Assembly: GCA_002307315.1 (NCBI GenBank)
Contig: DBTZ01000050.1
Location: forward strand, 1 to 31,361
Direction: 5' to 3'
DNA length: 31,361 nt
DNA from: Alphaproteobacteria bacterium UBA1303
GTDB taxonomy: Bacteria; Pseudomonadota; Alphaproteobacteria; Micropepsales; Micropepsaceae
Part shown: piece after piece, positions 8,574-16,625 of the stretch
Layout: every line of letters starts with the position of its first letter
Numbering within the stretch: position 1 is the stretch's first letter
Position numbers and translations under genes: made by a program
Notes under the pieces: model-generated
Seen by the model: only the letters and a program-made list of their open reading frames with translations
Databases searched by the model: none
What the model was told of the DNA's origin: nothing

Positions 8574-8981
8574 ATGTCCATCAAGCAGTTGATCTTCGTT
8601 GCGGCGTTGGGCGCCGCCATCGGATTGGCAAATCCGGCTATGGCCGCCGACATCCAGGTTTCCGAGGCCGACAACGGCGGAACGGTCGCATTGCATACCG
8701 GGCAATGTCTGGCCATCGGCCTGCGCCTGCAAAGCGGCACCGGCTACGATTGGTACATGCTGCCGAATTCCACGCCGCTGATGCATCTCTACGGACGTTC
8801 CGTCACCACGGCGGGCACGGCGGACCATAAGCCGCTCGTCGGCGGTCCGGCCACCGATACCTTCTCGCTCTGCGCCGGAGAGGACGGCGAAGGTCAGGTG
8901 CTGTTCGGCTATAAGCGGCCGTGGGAAAATAACGTCCTGCCGGCGAAGATATTCGAGATTACGGTAAAGATCGAAAGGTAA
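8574..8981 (+). CDS. Periplasmic chagasin-like cysteine peptidase inhibitor (family I42)
   Basis: This 135-aa protein starts with a clear signal peptide (MSIKQLIFVAALGAAIGLA, probable cleavage after AMA at residue 24) and is expected in the periplasm. The mature part has the three inhibitory loops of the chagasin fold in order: SGTGYDWYM (residues 54-62, matching the NPTTGYxW loop), VGGPATDTF (89-97, matching the GxGG loop) and YKRPWE (113-118, the classic RPWE loop). Such proteins plug the active site of papain-like peptidases. Two cysteines at 45 and 100 could form a disulfide. The ATG at 8574 has a good ribosome binding site (AAGAAGGGAAAA). The frame is open upstream into the pckA terminator, but that part is not coding. 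The target peptidase is not in the window. Confidence 0.85.
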   Translation: MSIKQLIFVAALGAAIGLANPAMAADIQVSEADNGGTVALHTGQCLAIGLRLQSGTGYDWYMLPNSTPLMHLYGRSVTTAGTADHKPLVGGPATDTFSLCAGEDGEGQVLFGYKRPWENNVLPAKIFEITVKIER

Positions 8982-8997
8982 CGCCGCCTGGGGCGAG

Positions 8998-9067
8998 CCC
9001 CCCCCCCCGTCGCTGTCGGCCGCCGCGCCATATGGCGCGAAAAGCCTTCCGTGGCGTTTGAACGCCA
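8998..9067. repeat. Poly-C tract and two palindromes in a convergent intergenic gap
   Basis: A run of 11 C residues (8998-9008) is followed by the perfect 16-bp palindrome CGCGCCATATGGCGCG (9024-9039) and by a 7-bp inverted repeat with a 2-bp centre, TGGCGTT-TG-AACGCCA (9052-9067). No gene is present. The palindromes may belong to transcript ends of the two convergent genes. Confidence 0.5.
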
Positions 9068-9070
9068 TTG

Positions 9071-9098
9071 AGCTGCATGGGGTCGTTCCCATGCAGCT
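9071..9098. terminator. Hairpin between convergent genes, probable shared terminator
   Basis: AGCTGCATGGG (9071-9081) and CCCATGCAGCT (9088-9098) form a perfect 11-bp stem with a 6-nt loop. It lies 5 bp past the stop of the minus-strand gene and about 90 bp past the stop of the chagasin-like gene. Neither side has a strong U-run, so the terminator role is inferred from position. Confidence 0.55.
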
Positions 9099-9103
9099 TG
9101 GTA

Positions 9104-9394
9104 TTATTGCTGGCAGACGGAAAGCGCCGCCGCGACTTTGGCCTGGAAAGCCTGCGCGCCGGTCTCGCCCAGTGCCTCGGTTTTGCGGCGGAAATCCTGG
9201 AATTTTCCCTTGAAGGCGAGGATTTCGATTTTTCTTTCCTCAGGCGTCAATTGTTTGTTGAATTCGTTCTCCAGGCAGACGCAAAGCGCCTGCGGCCGGC
9301 CGGACGGTTTCTCCATGCACGCATGCGCCATCGCCCCCGCTTGGGCGGAAACCGATAGCAATGCGAACGCAACGAGAATTGAAAGCGGTTTCAT
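9104..9394 (-). CDS. Small secreted cysteine-containing protein, unknown function
   Basis: This 96-aa product starts with a typical signal peptide (MKPLSILVAFALLSVSAQA) followed by a small mature domain with four cysteines (residues 26, 38, 40 and 94). The first three are close together (HACMEK and LCVCLEN) and the last is three residues from the end, so disulfides in the periplasm are likely. The middle is a charged helix (TPEERKIEILAFKGKFQDF). I chose the ATG at 9394 because the signal peptide begins there; the frame is open to 9448. A GAGG lies about 11 nt upstream. I do not recognise the family. It converges on the chagasin-like gene and shares an intergenic hairpin with it. Confidence 0.72.
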   Translation of the reverse strand: MKPLSILVAFALLSVSAQAGAMAHACMEKPSGRPQALCVCLENEFNKQLTPEERKIEILAFKGKFQDFRRKTEALGETGAQAFQAKVAAALSVCQQ

Positions 9395-9626
9395 GACGGT
9401 AAAATACCTCGGTCCAACCCGTGCAGCAATACCGCGACTATAGAGCATGGCGAAAGGATAAAGCTGATCGTCGCCCCCACAACGGAACGGCCCCCCAGCC
9501 CGTCTCTACAGTCACGACTCGCAAAAGCAGGCTATGGAATTGCACCCGAAAAAAATGTACCACCATCGCCGGATAGCCCTCTGTTGCGGGCCGTGACAAT
9601 CCGAGTTTTTGCGAGATTCTTCCGAC

Positions 9627-10496
9627 ATGCCGATCAATCCTCCCCTCTGGAAAGCCACCGTTTCCGCCACCAAAGAAGAGGCGCGCAACATCGCCGCCGC
9701 GTTCGAACTGGGCACGGCGCCGCAGGCGGTGATCGTCGGCGAGGAGCCGTTCGAGGACAAGGCCGAGGTCACCGCACTTTATCCCGCCATGCCGGACAGC
9801 GACTTCCTATCCCGCCTCGCCGGCCGCGCGGTGCATGTAATGCTGCTGCCCGACGTGGATTGGATCAGGCTTAGCCAACAGGGCCTGCCGCCGGTGCGCG
9901 CCGGACGGTTCTTCGTCTACGGCAAGCACGATGCCGGCAAGGTGCCCGACGGCGTCATAGCGATGCGCATTGAGGCTGGCATGGCCTTCGGCACCGGCCA
10001 TCACGAAACCACCGCGCTGTGTTTGGGGATTTTGAGCGATCTGGCCAAGACCCGCCGATTTCGCCAAGTACTCGATCTCGGCTGCGGCACCGGGCTGTTG
10101 GCCATCGGCGCGGCCAAGCTGTGGAAGCGCAACGCCTTTGCCGTCGACATCGATCCCGACGCCATAGCGGTGACGCGCGAAAACGCGATCCTCAACGGCG
10201 TCGGTTCGCTGGTCGAATCCTTCGTTGCCGACGGGCCGACCCACCCGCGCCTGCGCGAGGCCGGCAGATTCGATCTGGTGATCGCCAACATTCTGGCCGG
10301 GCCGCTAACCCGGCTTTCCCCCGCCATTTCCGCCGCGGTCAAGCCCGGCGGGCTTTTGGTGCTTTCGGGATTGCTGGAATGGCAGGAGATTGCGGTTTCC
10401 GGCTTTTACCGCTCGCGCGGGTTTTACCCGCTCAAGATCAGGCGCGAGCATCACTGGTCGGCCATGATCCTTGAGCGCCCGCGCTGCAAGCGATAA
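9627..10496 (+). CDS. prmA: Ribosomal protein L11 methyltransferase
   Basis: PrmA uses S-adenosylmethionine to trimethylate ribosomal protein L11. The 289-aa protein has a substrate-binding N-terminal domain and a C-terminal Rossmann-type methyltransferase domain. Diagnostic motifs are MAFGTGHHETT, the SAM-binding VLDLGCGTGLLAIGAAKL, the acidic VDIDPDAI that contacts the ribose, and VIANILAGPL with the N-x-L signature near the active site. I chose the ATG at 9627 (MPINPPLWK); a TTG at 9609 is the only upstream option and is less likely. pepP follows after a gap of only 9 bp, so the two are probably one transcription unit. Confidence 0.95.
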   Translation: MPINPPLWKATVSATKEEARNIAAAFELGTAPQAVIVGEEPFEDKAEVTALYPAMPDSDFLSRLAGRAVHVMLLPDVDWIRLSQQGLPPVRAGRFFVYGKHDAGKVPDGVIAMRIEAGMAFGTGHHETTALCLGILSDLAKTRRFRQVLDLGCGTGLLAIGAAKLWKRNAFAVDIDPDAIAVTRENAILNGVGSLVESFVADGPTHPRLREAGRFDLVIANILAGPLTRLSPAISAAVKPGGLLVLSGLLEWQEIAVSGFYRSRGFYPLKIRREHHWSAMILERPRCKR

Positions 10497-10505
10497 CTAT
10501 TGGGG

Positions 10506-12320
10506 ATGGACCAGACCCTTCCCTTCCAATTTTTCGAAGATACCAGCACTCCAACCGCTTGCGCGCCGCGTTTGGCGCTTTTGCGCGCCGAGCTGCAGAA
10601 ACGCAGGCTGGACGGCTTGATCGTGCCGCGCGCCGACGAATTTCAGGGCGAGTACGTACCCGCCGGTTCCGAGCGCCTGGCCTGGCTGACCGCATTCACC
10701 GGCTCGGCCGGTGCTGCTGTGGTGCTGGCGGATCGCGCCGCCGTTTTCGTCGACGGGCGCTATACCCTGCAGGTGCATGCACAGACGGATACCGCGCTGT
10801 TCGAACCGTACGATTTGACGGGTGAAGGCCCCGGAAAGTGGATCGAAGAAAACGTCCTCGGCGGAAAACTGGGTTACGATCCCTGGCTTTTTCCGCCCGC
10901 CGCGCTGGAACGCTTGAAAAAATCCGTCGCCAAATCGGGGACCGAATTGGTTCCGTGCGACGGCAACCCGATCGACGCGGTGTGGGCCGACCGCCCCGCC
11001 CCGCCGACCGGAAAGATCGTCCCTCACGGCATCGCACTTTCCGGCGAGCATTCGCAATCCAAGCGCACACGCATTGGCACGGATTTGAAAAAACGCGGCG
11101 CCGAAGCCTGCGTTCTCACCATGCCGGATTCGATCTGCTGGCTGTTCGACATCCGCGGGTCCGACGTGCCGCATACGCCGTTTGTGCTCGGCTTTGCCAT
11201 CCTCGCATCCGACGGCGCCGCCGAGCTGTTCGTCGATCCGGCGAGGACATCGGAGGCTTTGCGCGCCCATTTCGGCCCCGAGGTGAGGTTACGCGCGCCC
11301 GAAGAATTCGTCGCGGTGCTTAAAGCCTTCGGTGGCAAGACGGTGCTGGTCGATCCGGCGTCGGCGCCCTCGGCGGTTTTCGCCGCGCTTGAAGCGGGCG
11401 GTGCGAGCGTGTTGCGCGGGGCCGATCCCTGCCAGTTGCCCAAGGCGTGCAAGAACCCGGTCGAAATCGAAGGCGCGCGTAAGGCCCATATCCGCGACGG
11501 TGCGGCGATGGCCAATTTTCTCTGCTGGCTCGCGCATGAGGCGCCTAAGGGACATCTGACCGAAATCTCCGCCGCCGAAAGACTGGAGGCGTTTCGTAAA
11601 AGTGCCGGCATCGTCGATTTGTCGTTTGATTCGATTTCTGCGGCCGGACCGCACGCGGCATTGCCTCACTACCGGCCGATGAAAAGTACCAACCGGCAGC
11701 TTATTCCCGGCGAGATATTTCTGATTGATTCGGGCGGCCAGTATCCCGACGGCACCACCGACATCACCCGCACGGTGATTGTGGGCGCCCCCACGCTCGA
11801 GATGAAGGATCGTTTCACCCGCGTTCTAAAAAGCCACATTGCCCTCGGTTCCGCCCGCTTTCCCGAAGGAACCTACGGCATTTCGCTCGACGCGCTGGCA
11901 CGGAAGCCGTTGTGGGACGCCGGCCTCGACTACAATCACGGCACCGGCCACGGCATTGGCAGCTATCTGTCGGTGCATGAAGGTCCGCACAGCATTTCCA
12001 AGCGTCTGATCGGGCAATGCCTAAAATCCGGCATGATGGTTTCCAACGAACCCGGCTACTACAAAGAGGGCGCCTTCGGCATCCGCATCGAAAATCTGGT
12101 CGTGGTGCAACCGCTGACGGGCGATTTCGAAGAGCCTATGCTGCACTTCGAAACCCTGACGTTGTGCCCCATCGACCGTGTACTGATCGATGTTGCACTG
12201 CTCGACCGCAAAGAGCGCGACTGGCTTAACGCCTATCACGCGCGGGTGCGCGAAAGCTTGATGGTGTTCGTTGCCGATGAAACCAAGCCGTGGCTGATCG
12301 AAGCCACCGAGCCGATCTGA
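10506..12320 (+). CDS. pepP: Xaa-Pro aminopeptidase P, long three-domain form (M24B)
   Basis: This cytoplasmic metallopeptidase removes an N-terminal residue that precedes proline. At 604 aa it is the long form with two creatinase-like N-terminal domains and a C-terminal pita-bread catalytic domain, as in eukaryotic XPNPEP1 and many alphaproteobacteria; E. coli PepP is about 440 aa. All five metal ligands can be placed: two Asp in LIDSGGQYPDGTTDITRT (408 and 419), His in HGTGHGIGSYLSVHEGP, Glu in SNEPGYYKEG and Glu in IRIENLVVV. I chose the ATG at 10506; a TTG at 10500 would add two residues. No good ribosome binding site is visible, so translation may be coupled to prmA 9 bp upstream. Confidence 0.93.
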   Translation: MDQTLPFQFFEDTSTPTACAPRLALLRAELQKRRLDGLIVPRADEFQGEYVPAGSERLAWLTAFTGSAGAAVVLADRAAVFVDGRYTLQVHAQTDTALFEPYDLTGEGPGKWIEENVLGGKLGYDPWLFPPAALERLKKSVAKSGTELVPCDGNPIDAVWADRPAPPTGKIVPHGIALSGEHSQSKRTRIGTDLKKRGAEACVLTMPDSICWLFDIRGSDVPHTPFVLGFAILASDGAAELFVDPARTSEALRAHFGPEVRLRAPEEFVAVLKAFGGKTVLVDPASAPSAVFAALEAGGASVLRGADPCQLPKACKNPVEIEGARKAHIRDGAAMANFLCWLAHEAPKGHLTEISAAERLEAFRKSAGIVDLSFDSISAAGPHAALPHYRPMKSTNRQLIPGEIFLIDSGGQYPDGTTDITRTVIVGAPTLEMKDRFTRVLKSHIALGSARFPEGTYGISLDALARKPLWDAGLDYNHGTGHGIGSYLSVHEGPHSISKRLIGQCLKSGMMVSNEPGYYKEGAFGIRIENLVVVQPLTGDFEEPMLHFETLTLCPIDRVLIDVALLDRKERDWLNAYHARVRESLMVFVADETKPWLIEATEPI

Positions 12321-12344
12321 CCCGGGCGCCGCCGGGGCGGGGAG

Positions 12345-13769
12345 CTATTCGCTTCTCTTCTCTTTGTGGGGTGGCGGACGGGGAAAGACGATCGAAGCTT
12401 TGAGGCCAGGTGCATTGTCGTCAAGCTTCAATTTGGCCTCGTGCATGCGCGCCACCGCATCGACCAGACTGAGGCCCAGACCGGTGCCGGGCGAATTACG
12501 GCTCTTCTCCAGTCGGACGAAACGCTGCAACACTCGCTCGCGGTCGGCCGGCGGAATGCCGGGGCCATTGTCGGCAACCGAAAGAACGATGCCGGCCGGA
12601 GTCTCGCCGAGCGAAACGGCAATGTGGCCGCCTGCCGACGTGTATTTGATGGCGTTGTCGATCAGATTGGCCAGCGCTTGGCCGATGAGCGTGCGATTGC
12701 CTTCGATCATGGTCACGCCGGACGGCGCCACCGTAAGCGCAATGTCCTTCTCCTCGGCCAGCGGCGCATACAGTTCGGCCACGTCATCCACCACGGCGGC
12801 CAAATCGATCTGGTTCATGCTGCCACGCGCCACTCCGGCGTCGGCCTCGGCGATCAGCAAAAGTGCGTTGAAGGTGGCTATCAGTCGGTCGGTCTCGGCA
12901 ATCGCCCCGTCGATGTCGGCGGCGAACGGCGCGTCGGGATCGGTATGATGCTGCAATTCCTCCAGCCGATTGCGCAGTCGGTTAAGCGGCGTGCGCAAGT
13001 CGTGGGCGACCGAATCGACCACCTCGCGCATACCTTTCATCAACCGCTCGATGCGGTCGAGCATGCGGTTGAGGTTCTCGGCGAGCGCGTCGAATTCGTC
13101 GCCGGCCTCGCCCACCGGTACGCGGCGCGTCAGCTTGCCGGCGATGATGTCGGCAGAGGTGCGGTTAATGGTATCGAGCCGACGGAGAAAATTGCGGCTT
13201 AGGTAAGCGCCGCCGATCAGGCCGAACAGCAGCATCAACCCGACGCTCCACGGCAACGCAGTGGTAAACAGCTTCCTGGTAAGCTGATGCTCGTAGACAT
13301 CGCGGGCGACCAACAGGCGGAAATTGTCGCCGACCAACAGAAACGACTGGCCGCGGGCGCGGCGCGATACCAGCTCACCCTGAACGTAGCGCTGATAGTC
13401 GAATTCGATGAAGGCGCCGTCGCGCACCACGCCGCGCGGCCATTCGGCCAAATTGCCGGCTACCGGACGCCCCATGCCGTCGGCCAGCAGATAAAGCCCT
13501 TGGCCTCCGCGCATCGAACGGCCGATAATGGCGTCGTCTAAGGCGCGAAAACCGAAACGCTGATACTGCTCGATGAGACCGGCGGTCTCCGCCCGGATGG
13601 TCTGGTCGGTTTGGGTATTAAGCGCCCGCACCGTGTTCCAGTAGGTGAAACCGACCAGAATGGTGGCCGACACCGCAAACACGAACAGATAGATCAGGAC
13701 AATGCGGAACGCCTGGGTGCGTAAGATGCGCGGCGACCAGATGCGCCAGATGCCGCCTTGCCGTTCCAT
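12345..13769 (-). CDS. Sensor histidine kinase, HAMP type
   Basis: This 474-aa membrane kinase is the last gene of the degP-regulator-kinase set. The order is: cytoplasmic N-terminus, first membrane helix (about residues 22-42, VLIYLFVFAVSATILVGF), periplasmic sensor of about 130 residues, second helix (VGLMLLFGLIGGAYLS), HAMP linker (GKLTRRVPVGEAGDEFDAL), dimerisation domain with the phospho-acceptor His256 (SVAHDLRTPLNRLR), and an ATPase domain with N box (LANLIDNAIKYT), G1 (VADNGPGIP) and G2 (GTGLGLSLVDAVARMH). All catalytic boxes are intact. GGAGG 10 nt before the ATG is a good ribosome binding site. It most resembles CpxA/EnvZ-class kinases; the signal is unknown, but degP in the same cluster suggests envelope stress. 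It converges on pepP. Confidence 0.94.
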   Translation of the reverse strand: MERQGGIWRIWSPRILRTQAFRIVLIYLFVFAVSATILVGFTYWNTVRALNTQTDQTIRAETAGLIEQYQRFGFRALDDAIIGRSMRGGQGLYLLADGMGRPVAGNLAEWPRGVVRDGAFIEFDYQRYVQGELVSRRARGQSFLLVGDNFRLLVARDVYEHQLTRKLFTTALPWSVGLMLLFGLIGGAYLSRNFLRRLDTINRTSADIIAGKLTRRVPVGEAGDEFDALAENLNRMLDRIERLMKGMREVVDSVAHDLRTPLNRLRNRLEELQHHTDPDAPFAADIDGAIAETDRLIATFNALLLIAEADAGVARGSMNQIDLAAVVDDVAELYAPLAEEKDIALTVAPSGVTMIEGNRTLIGQALANLIDNAIKYTSAGGHIAVSLGETPAGIVLSVADNGPGIPPADRERVLQRFVRLEKSRNSPGTGLGLSLVDAVARMHEAKLKLDDNAPGLKASIVFPRPPPHKEKRSE

Positions 13770-13788
13770 AGGCCGCCCGCCTCCAGAA

Positions 13789-13856
13789 GCGCAATCGGAA
13801 AAGCGGTGCCGGTTTTCCGATACATTGCGCGACAGAATTAAAAGCGCAAATTGCGC
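13789..13856. repeat. Extended palindrome between regulator and kinase genes (repeat family copy)
   Basis: GCGCAAT-CGGAAAA (13789-13802) pairs with TTTTCCG (13813-13819) and, after a 4-nt bulge, ATTGCGC (13824-13830). A second palindrome, GCGCAAATTGCGC (13844-13856), follows. Read on the minus strand the core is CGGAAAACCG...CTTTTCCG, the same family as the repeats at 16657-16799 and 25801-25827. It fills most of the 99-bp gap between the two genes. Confidence 0.7.
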
Positions 13857-13868
13857 GACCTCAACAAA

Positions 13869-14543
13869 TCAATTCGCCCGAATCATGTAGCCGGCACCGC
13901 GCACGGTATGCAACAGCGGCGCATCGAAGCCCTTGTCGATCTTGGCCCGAAGCCGCGAAACATGCACGTCGATCACGTTGGTCTGAGGATCGAAATGATA
14001 TTCCCAGACGCTTTCCAGAAGCATGGTACGGGTAACCACCTGACCGGCATGACGCATGAGATATTCCAACAGGCGGAATTCGCGCGGCTGCAAATCGATG
14101 GTCTGACCGGCGCGTACGGCGATGCGGGTCAAGAGATCAAGATCGAGGTCGCCGACGATAAGTTTCGTCTTGACCGTCGACGGCGCACGCCGGCGCACCA
14201 ACGCGTCGATGCGGGCCAACAGTTCGACAAAAGCGTAGGGTTTGGTCAGATAGTCGTCGCCGCCCGCCTTGAGGCCCTTGACCCGATCGTCGACCTCGGA
14301 CAGCGCGCTTAAAAACAGTACCGGCACGCTGTTGCCGTGCTCGCGCATTTCGGCAACGACATTCAGACCGTCCATCTTGGGCAGCATGCGATCGACGATG
14401 GCGACATCGTAAGGATGTGACAGCGCCAGCGTCAAACCGGCCTCACCGTCGGCCGCATCGTCGACGATGTGGCCGGCTTCCTTCAAGCCGTTGACTAGAT
14501 AGCGTTGCGCCTCAAGATCGTCTTCCACGACAAGGATGCGCAT
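13869..14543 (-). CDS. OmpR-family response regulator
   Basis: This 224-aa transcription factor is the partner of the downstream kinase. The receiver domain (residues 1-115) has the acidic pair at 8-9 (VVEDD), phospho-acceptor Asp51 (AIVDRMLPKMDG) and the conserved Lys in DYLTKPYAF. The C-terminal winged-helix domain shows LQPREFRLLEYLMRH, the recognition region near LESVWEYHFDPQTNVIDVHV, and the wing at the end (LHTVRGAGYMI). GGAGAG six bases before the ATG is a good ribosome binding site. It lies 131 bp downstream of degP on the same strand. The arrangement resembles CpxR/FeuP-type systems linked to degP in other alphaproteobacteria; that link is from memory. Confidence 0.95.
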   Translation of the reverse strand: MRILVVEDDLEAQRYLVNGLKEAGHIVDDAADGEAGLTLALSHPYDVAIVDRMLPKMDGLNVVAEMREHGNSVPVLFLSALSEVDDRVKGLKAGGDDYLTKPYAFVELLARIDALVRRRAPSTVKTKLIVGDLDLDLLTRIAVRAGQTIDLQPREFRLLEYLMRHAGQVVTRTMLLESVWEYHFDPQTNVIDVHVSRLRAKIDKGFDAPLLHTVRGAGYMIRAN

Positions 14544-14596
14544 ATATCTCTCCGTAGCTGACGTTGAATAAAATGCCGCGCCGACGGGCCTTTAAA

Positions 14597-14662
14597 GGGG
14601 GGGGCCTTGAGCGCCGCCGGCGCGGCAGCCGCCGGACGGGGAGCGAAAGGCCGCCCGTCCGG
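14597..14662. repeat. G8 run and hairpin between degP and the regulator gene
   Basis: A run of eight G (14597-14604) lies beside a GGCCTTTAAAGG palindrome. Further on, CCGGACGGG (14632-14640) pairs perfectly with CCCGTCCGG (14654-14662). The second hairpin is about 12 bp past the degP stop on the minus strand. It lacks a U-run, so it may partly terminate or protect the degP mRNA rather than end it. Confidence 0.5.
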
Positions 14663-14674
14663 TGATTTCGGTTC

Positions 14675-16249
14675 CTATGGCTTGCCGATTTCGATGGGTA
14701 TGAAGAGCGTATTCCCGCCGCTCCATACCAGAAGCAGCACACTGGAACGGCCTTTGGACTTTTCGGCGGCCACCAGCTTCTCGACATCCTGCGGATTGCG
14801 CACCGGACGGTTGGCAACCGAAAGCACGACATCGCCAGGTCTGATACCTTTTTCTGCGGCGTCGCTGTCGGAATCGACCTTGGTAATCGCCACACCCTGC
14901 ACCTTATCGTCGAGACGGAAGGTACGGCGGACGTCGTCGCTCAAAAAAGCCAGCCCCATGCCCAACGCTTTACCACTGGCGGCGACGTCGGGAGAATTCT
15001 GGTCGGCTTGTTCGGCCGCGGCCGTTTGCGCTTCCTTGCGCTGGCCAATGACGATCTTGAGCGTCTTGTGCTCGCTGCCGCGGATAATGCCGAAATAGGC
15101 GGTTTGACCGGCGGGCAATGCGGCGACTTTACGGGTGACGTCGTGATTATCGTCGACCGACTGATTGTTGATCGAGGTGATCACGTCGCCTTGGCGCATG
15201 CCGCCTTTGGCGGCCGGACCGTCGCCCATCACCGAGGAGACGATCGCTCCTTTGAGATTCTTTAATCCCATCGATTCGGCCATATCGGGCGACAGACTCT
15301 GAATGTAGACGCCGAGCCAGCCGCGCATCACCTTACCGTTGGTCTGAAGCTGGGCCACCACGTCGCGCACCGTCGATGCCGGAATGGCGAATCCGATGCC
15401 GACCGAACCGCCGGTGGGCGAAAAAATCATCGAATTCATGCCGACCACCTGACCGCGTAAATCGAAGGTCGGGCCGCCGGAATTGCCTTTATTGATCGGT
15501 GCGTCGATTTGGATGAAGTCGGTGAAGGGCTGATTGCTGTCGCCGATGTCGCGCCCGATCGAGGAAACGATGCCGGCGGTGACCGTATTGGTCAGGCCGA
15601 AGGGATTGCCCACCGCCACCACCCAATCGCCGACGCGCAAGGACCGGTCGTTGCCGAATTCGACCGTCGGCAGCGGCTTGTCGGTCTTGACCTTCAAAAG
15701 CGCCACATCGGTGGCGGGATCGGAGCCGATCAGCTTGGCATCGAAGGTGCGCCCGTCGGTCAGCTTCACCTTGATCTTGCTGGCACCGCCGACGACATGA
15801 TTGTTGGTAACGATCAATCCGTTCTTATCGACGATGAAGCCCGACCCCATCGAGGTTGCTTTGCGCGGTTGTGCGTCCGGCGCGCCCTGCCCGAACTGAT
15901 GGAAAAACTGACGGAACGGTTCGGGAATGTTGTCGGGAACATCGGCCTGCTGCTCGGGCTTGATCTTCTCTTCGGCGGTAACGCTGACCACCGCGGGGCT
16001 GACCCTCTCGACCAACGGGGCGAAGCTGAACGGCGCTCCGCTGTCGATCAGACGTGGCGGAGCCCCGCCGCCGTCGCCTTCCTGGGCGGCCGATACGATG
16101 CGGACCGGCTCGGTCGCCAAATCGGCCGTGGGGTGGGCGGGAAGCAGCGCATATGCGCCGAAACTCACGAGACAAATTGCGGCTAGAGATCCCATCGCTA
16201 CCAATCCTGCGTTGCGTTTGACATAGGCTTTGATCTTGGCAATCTGCAT
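14675..16249 (-). CDS. degP: Periplasmic serine protease/chaperone, DegP/MucD (HtrA) family
   Basis: This 524-aa protein degrades or refolds damaged envelope proteins in the periplasm. It has an N-terminal hydrophobic segment (about residues 15-35, LVAMGSLAAICLVSFGAYAL) that is a signal peptide or membrane anchor, a trypsin-like domain with the triad His151 (TNNHVVGGA), Asp181 (PATDVALLKV) and Ser257 (NKGNSGGPTF), and two PDZ domains (PDZ1 from about GWLGVYIQSL, PDZ2 ending RSSVLLLVWSGG). I chose the ATG at 16249 because GGAGCG lies eight bases upstream; the frame is open to 16348, which would put 33 charged residues before the signal. It is the first gene of a minus-strand set with a two-component system, which fits stress-induced expression. 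Confidence 0.95.
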   Translation of the reverse strand: MQIAKIKAYVKRNAGLVAMGSLAAICLVSFGAYALLPAHPTADLATEPVRIVSAAQEGDGGGAPPRLIDSGAPFSFAPLVERVSPAVVSVTAEEKIKPEQQADVPDNIPEPFRQFFHQFGQGAPDAQPRKATSMGSGFIVDKNGLIVTNNHVVGGASKIKVKLTDGRTFDAKLIGSDPATDVALLKVKTDKPLPTVEFGNDRSLRVGDWVVAVGNPFGLTNTVTAGIVSSIGRDIGDSNQPFTDFIQIDAPINKGNSGGPTFDLRGQVVGMNSMIFSPTGGSVGIGFAIPASTVRDVVAQLQTNGKVMRGWLGVYIQSLSPDMAESMGLKNLKGAIVSSVMGDGPAAKGGMRQGDVITSINNQSVDDNHDVTRKVAALPAGQTAYFGIIRGSEHKTLKIVIGQRKEAQTAAAEQADQNSPDVAASGKALGMGLAFLSDDVRRTFRLDDKVQGVAITKVDSDSDAAEKGIRPGDVVLSVANRPVRNPQDVEKLVAAEKSKGRSSVLLLVWSGGNTLFIPIEIGKP

Positions 16250-16315
16250 GTATCTGCGCTCCACTCGGGCATATCCTGCCTTCGCCCCAAAGGCGCCACT
16301 ATCAATACCGTCTGT

Positions 16316-16358
16316 ACTATATCCAAAAGATGGATTGTTTCTATACAAATGATTACAA
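16316..16358 (-). promoter_or_regulatory. Candidate degP promoter with a TACAA-N5-TACAA box
   Basis: On the plus strand TACAA-ATGAT-TACAA (16344-16358) is an exact direct repeat with a 10-bp period, about 95 bp upstream of the degP ATG. OmpR-family regulators bind direct repeats of about this spacing. On the minus strand a -10-like TATAGT (16321-16316) follows 22 bp after the box, where no good -35 is present, which is the layout of an activator-dependent promoter. The role is inferred. Confidence 0.4.
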
Positions 16359-16442
16359 GTAATTAATTTTTTGGCGTCGGTACACTAATCCTCATTCCCC
16401 GGACAAGCCGAGGGCGAGAAATACAGGGATTTCAAGAAAAAA

Positions 16443-16519
16443 TGGTCGGAGAGAGAGGATTCGAACCTCCGGCCCCCACGTCCCGAACGTGGTGCTCTAC
16501 CAGGCTGAGCTACTCTCCG
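16443..16519 (-). tRNA. tRNA-Pro (CGG)
   Basis: Read on the minus strand, the 77-nt gene has acceptor arms CGGAGAG and CTCTCCG, discriminator A and an encoded CCA. The D arm is AGCTCAGCCTGGTAGAGC, the anticodon stem-loop is CCACG-TTCGGGA-CGTGG with anticodon CGG, and the T arm contains GGTTCGAATCC. All stems pair. It decodes CCG proline codons. Confidence 0.97.
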
Positions 16520-16625
16520 AAAACCTGCGAAGGGCGCCCTTATAGCCATGCGCCGCCCCCCCCGCAACCGGCATCTCGCCGAATATGAAAAATGGTTATG
16601 CACCCGCGCCGAAAGGTGAAGCCTT

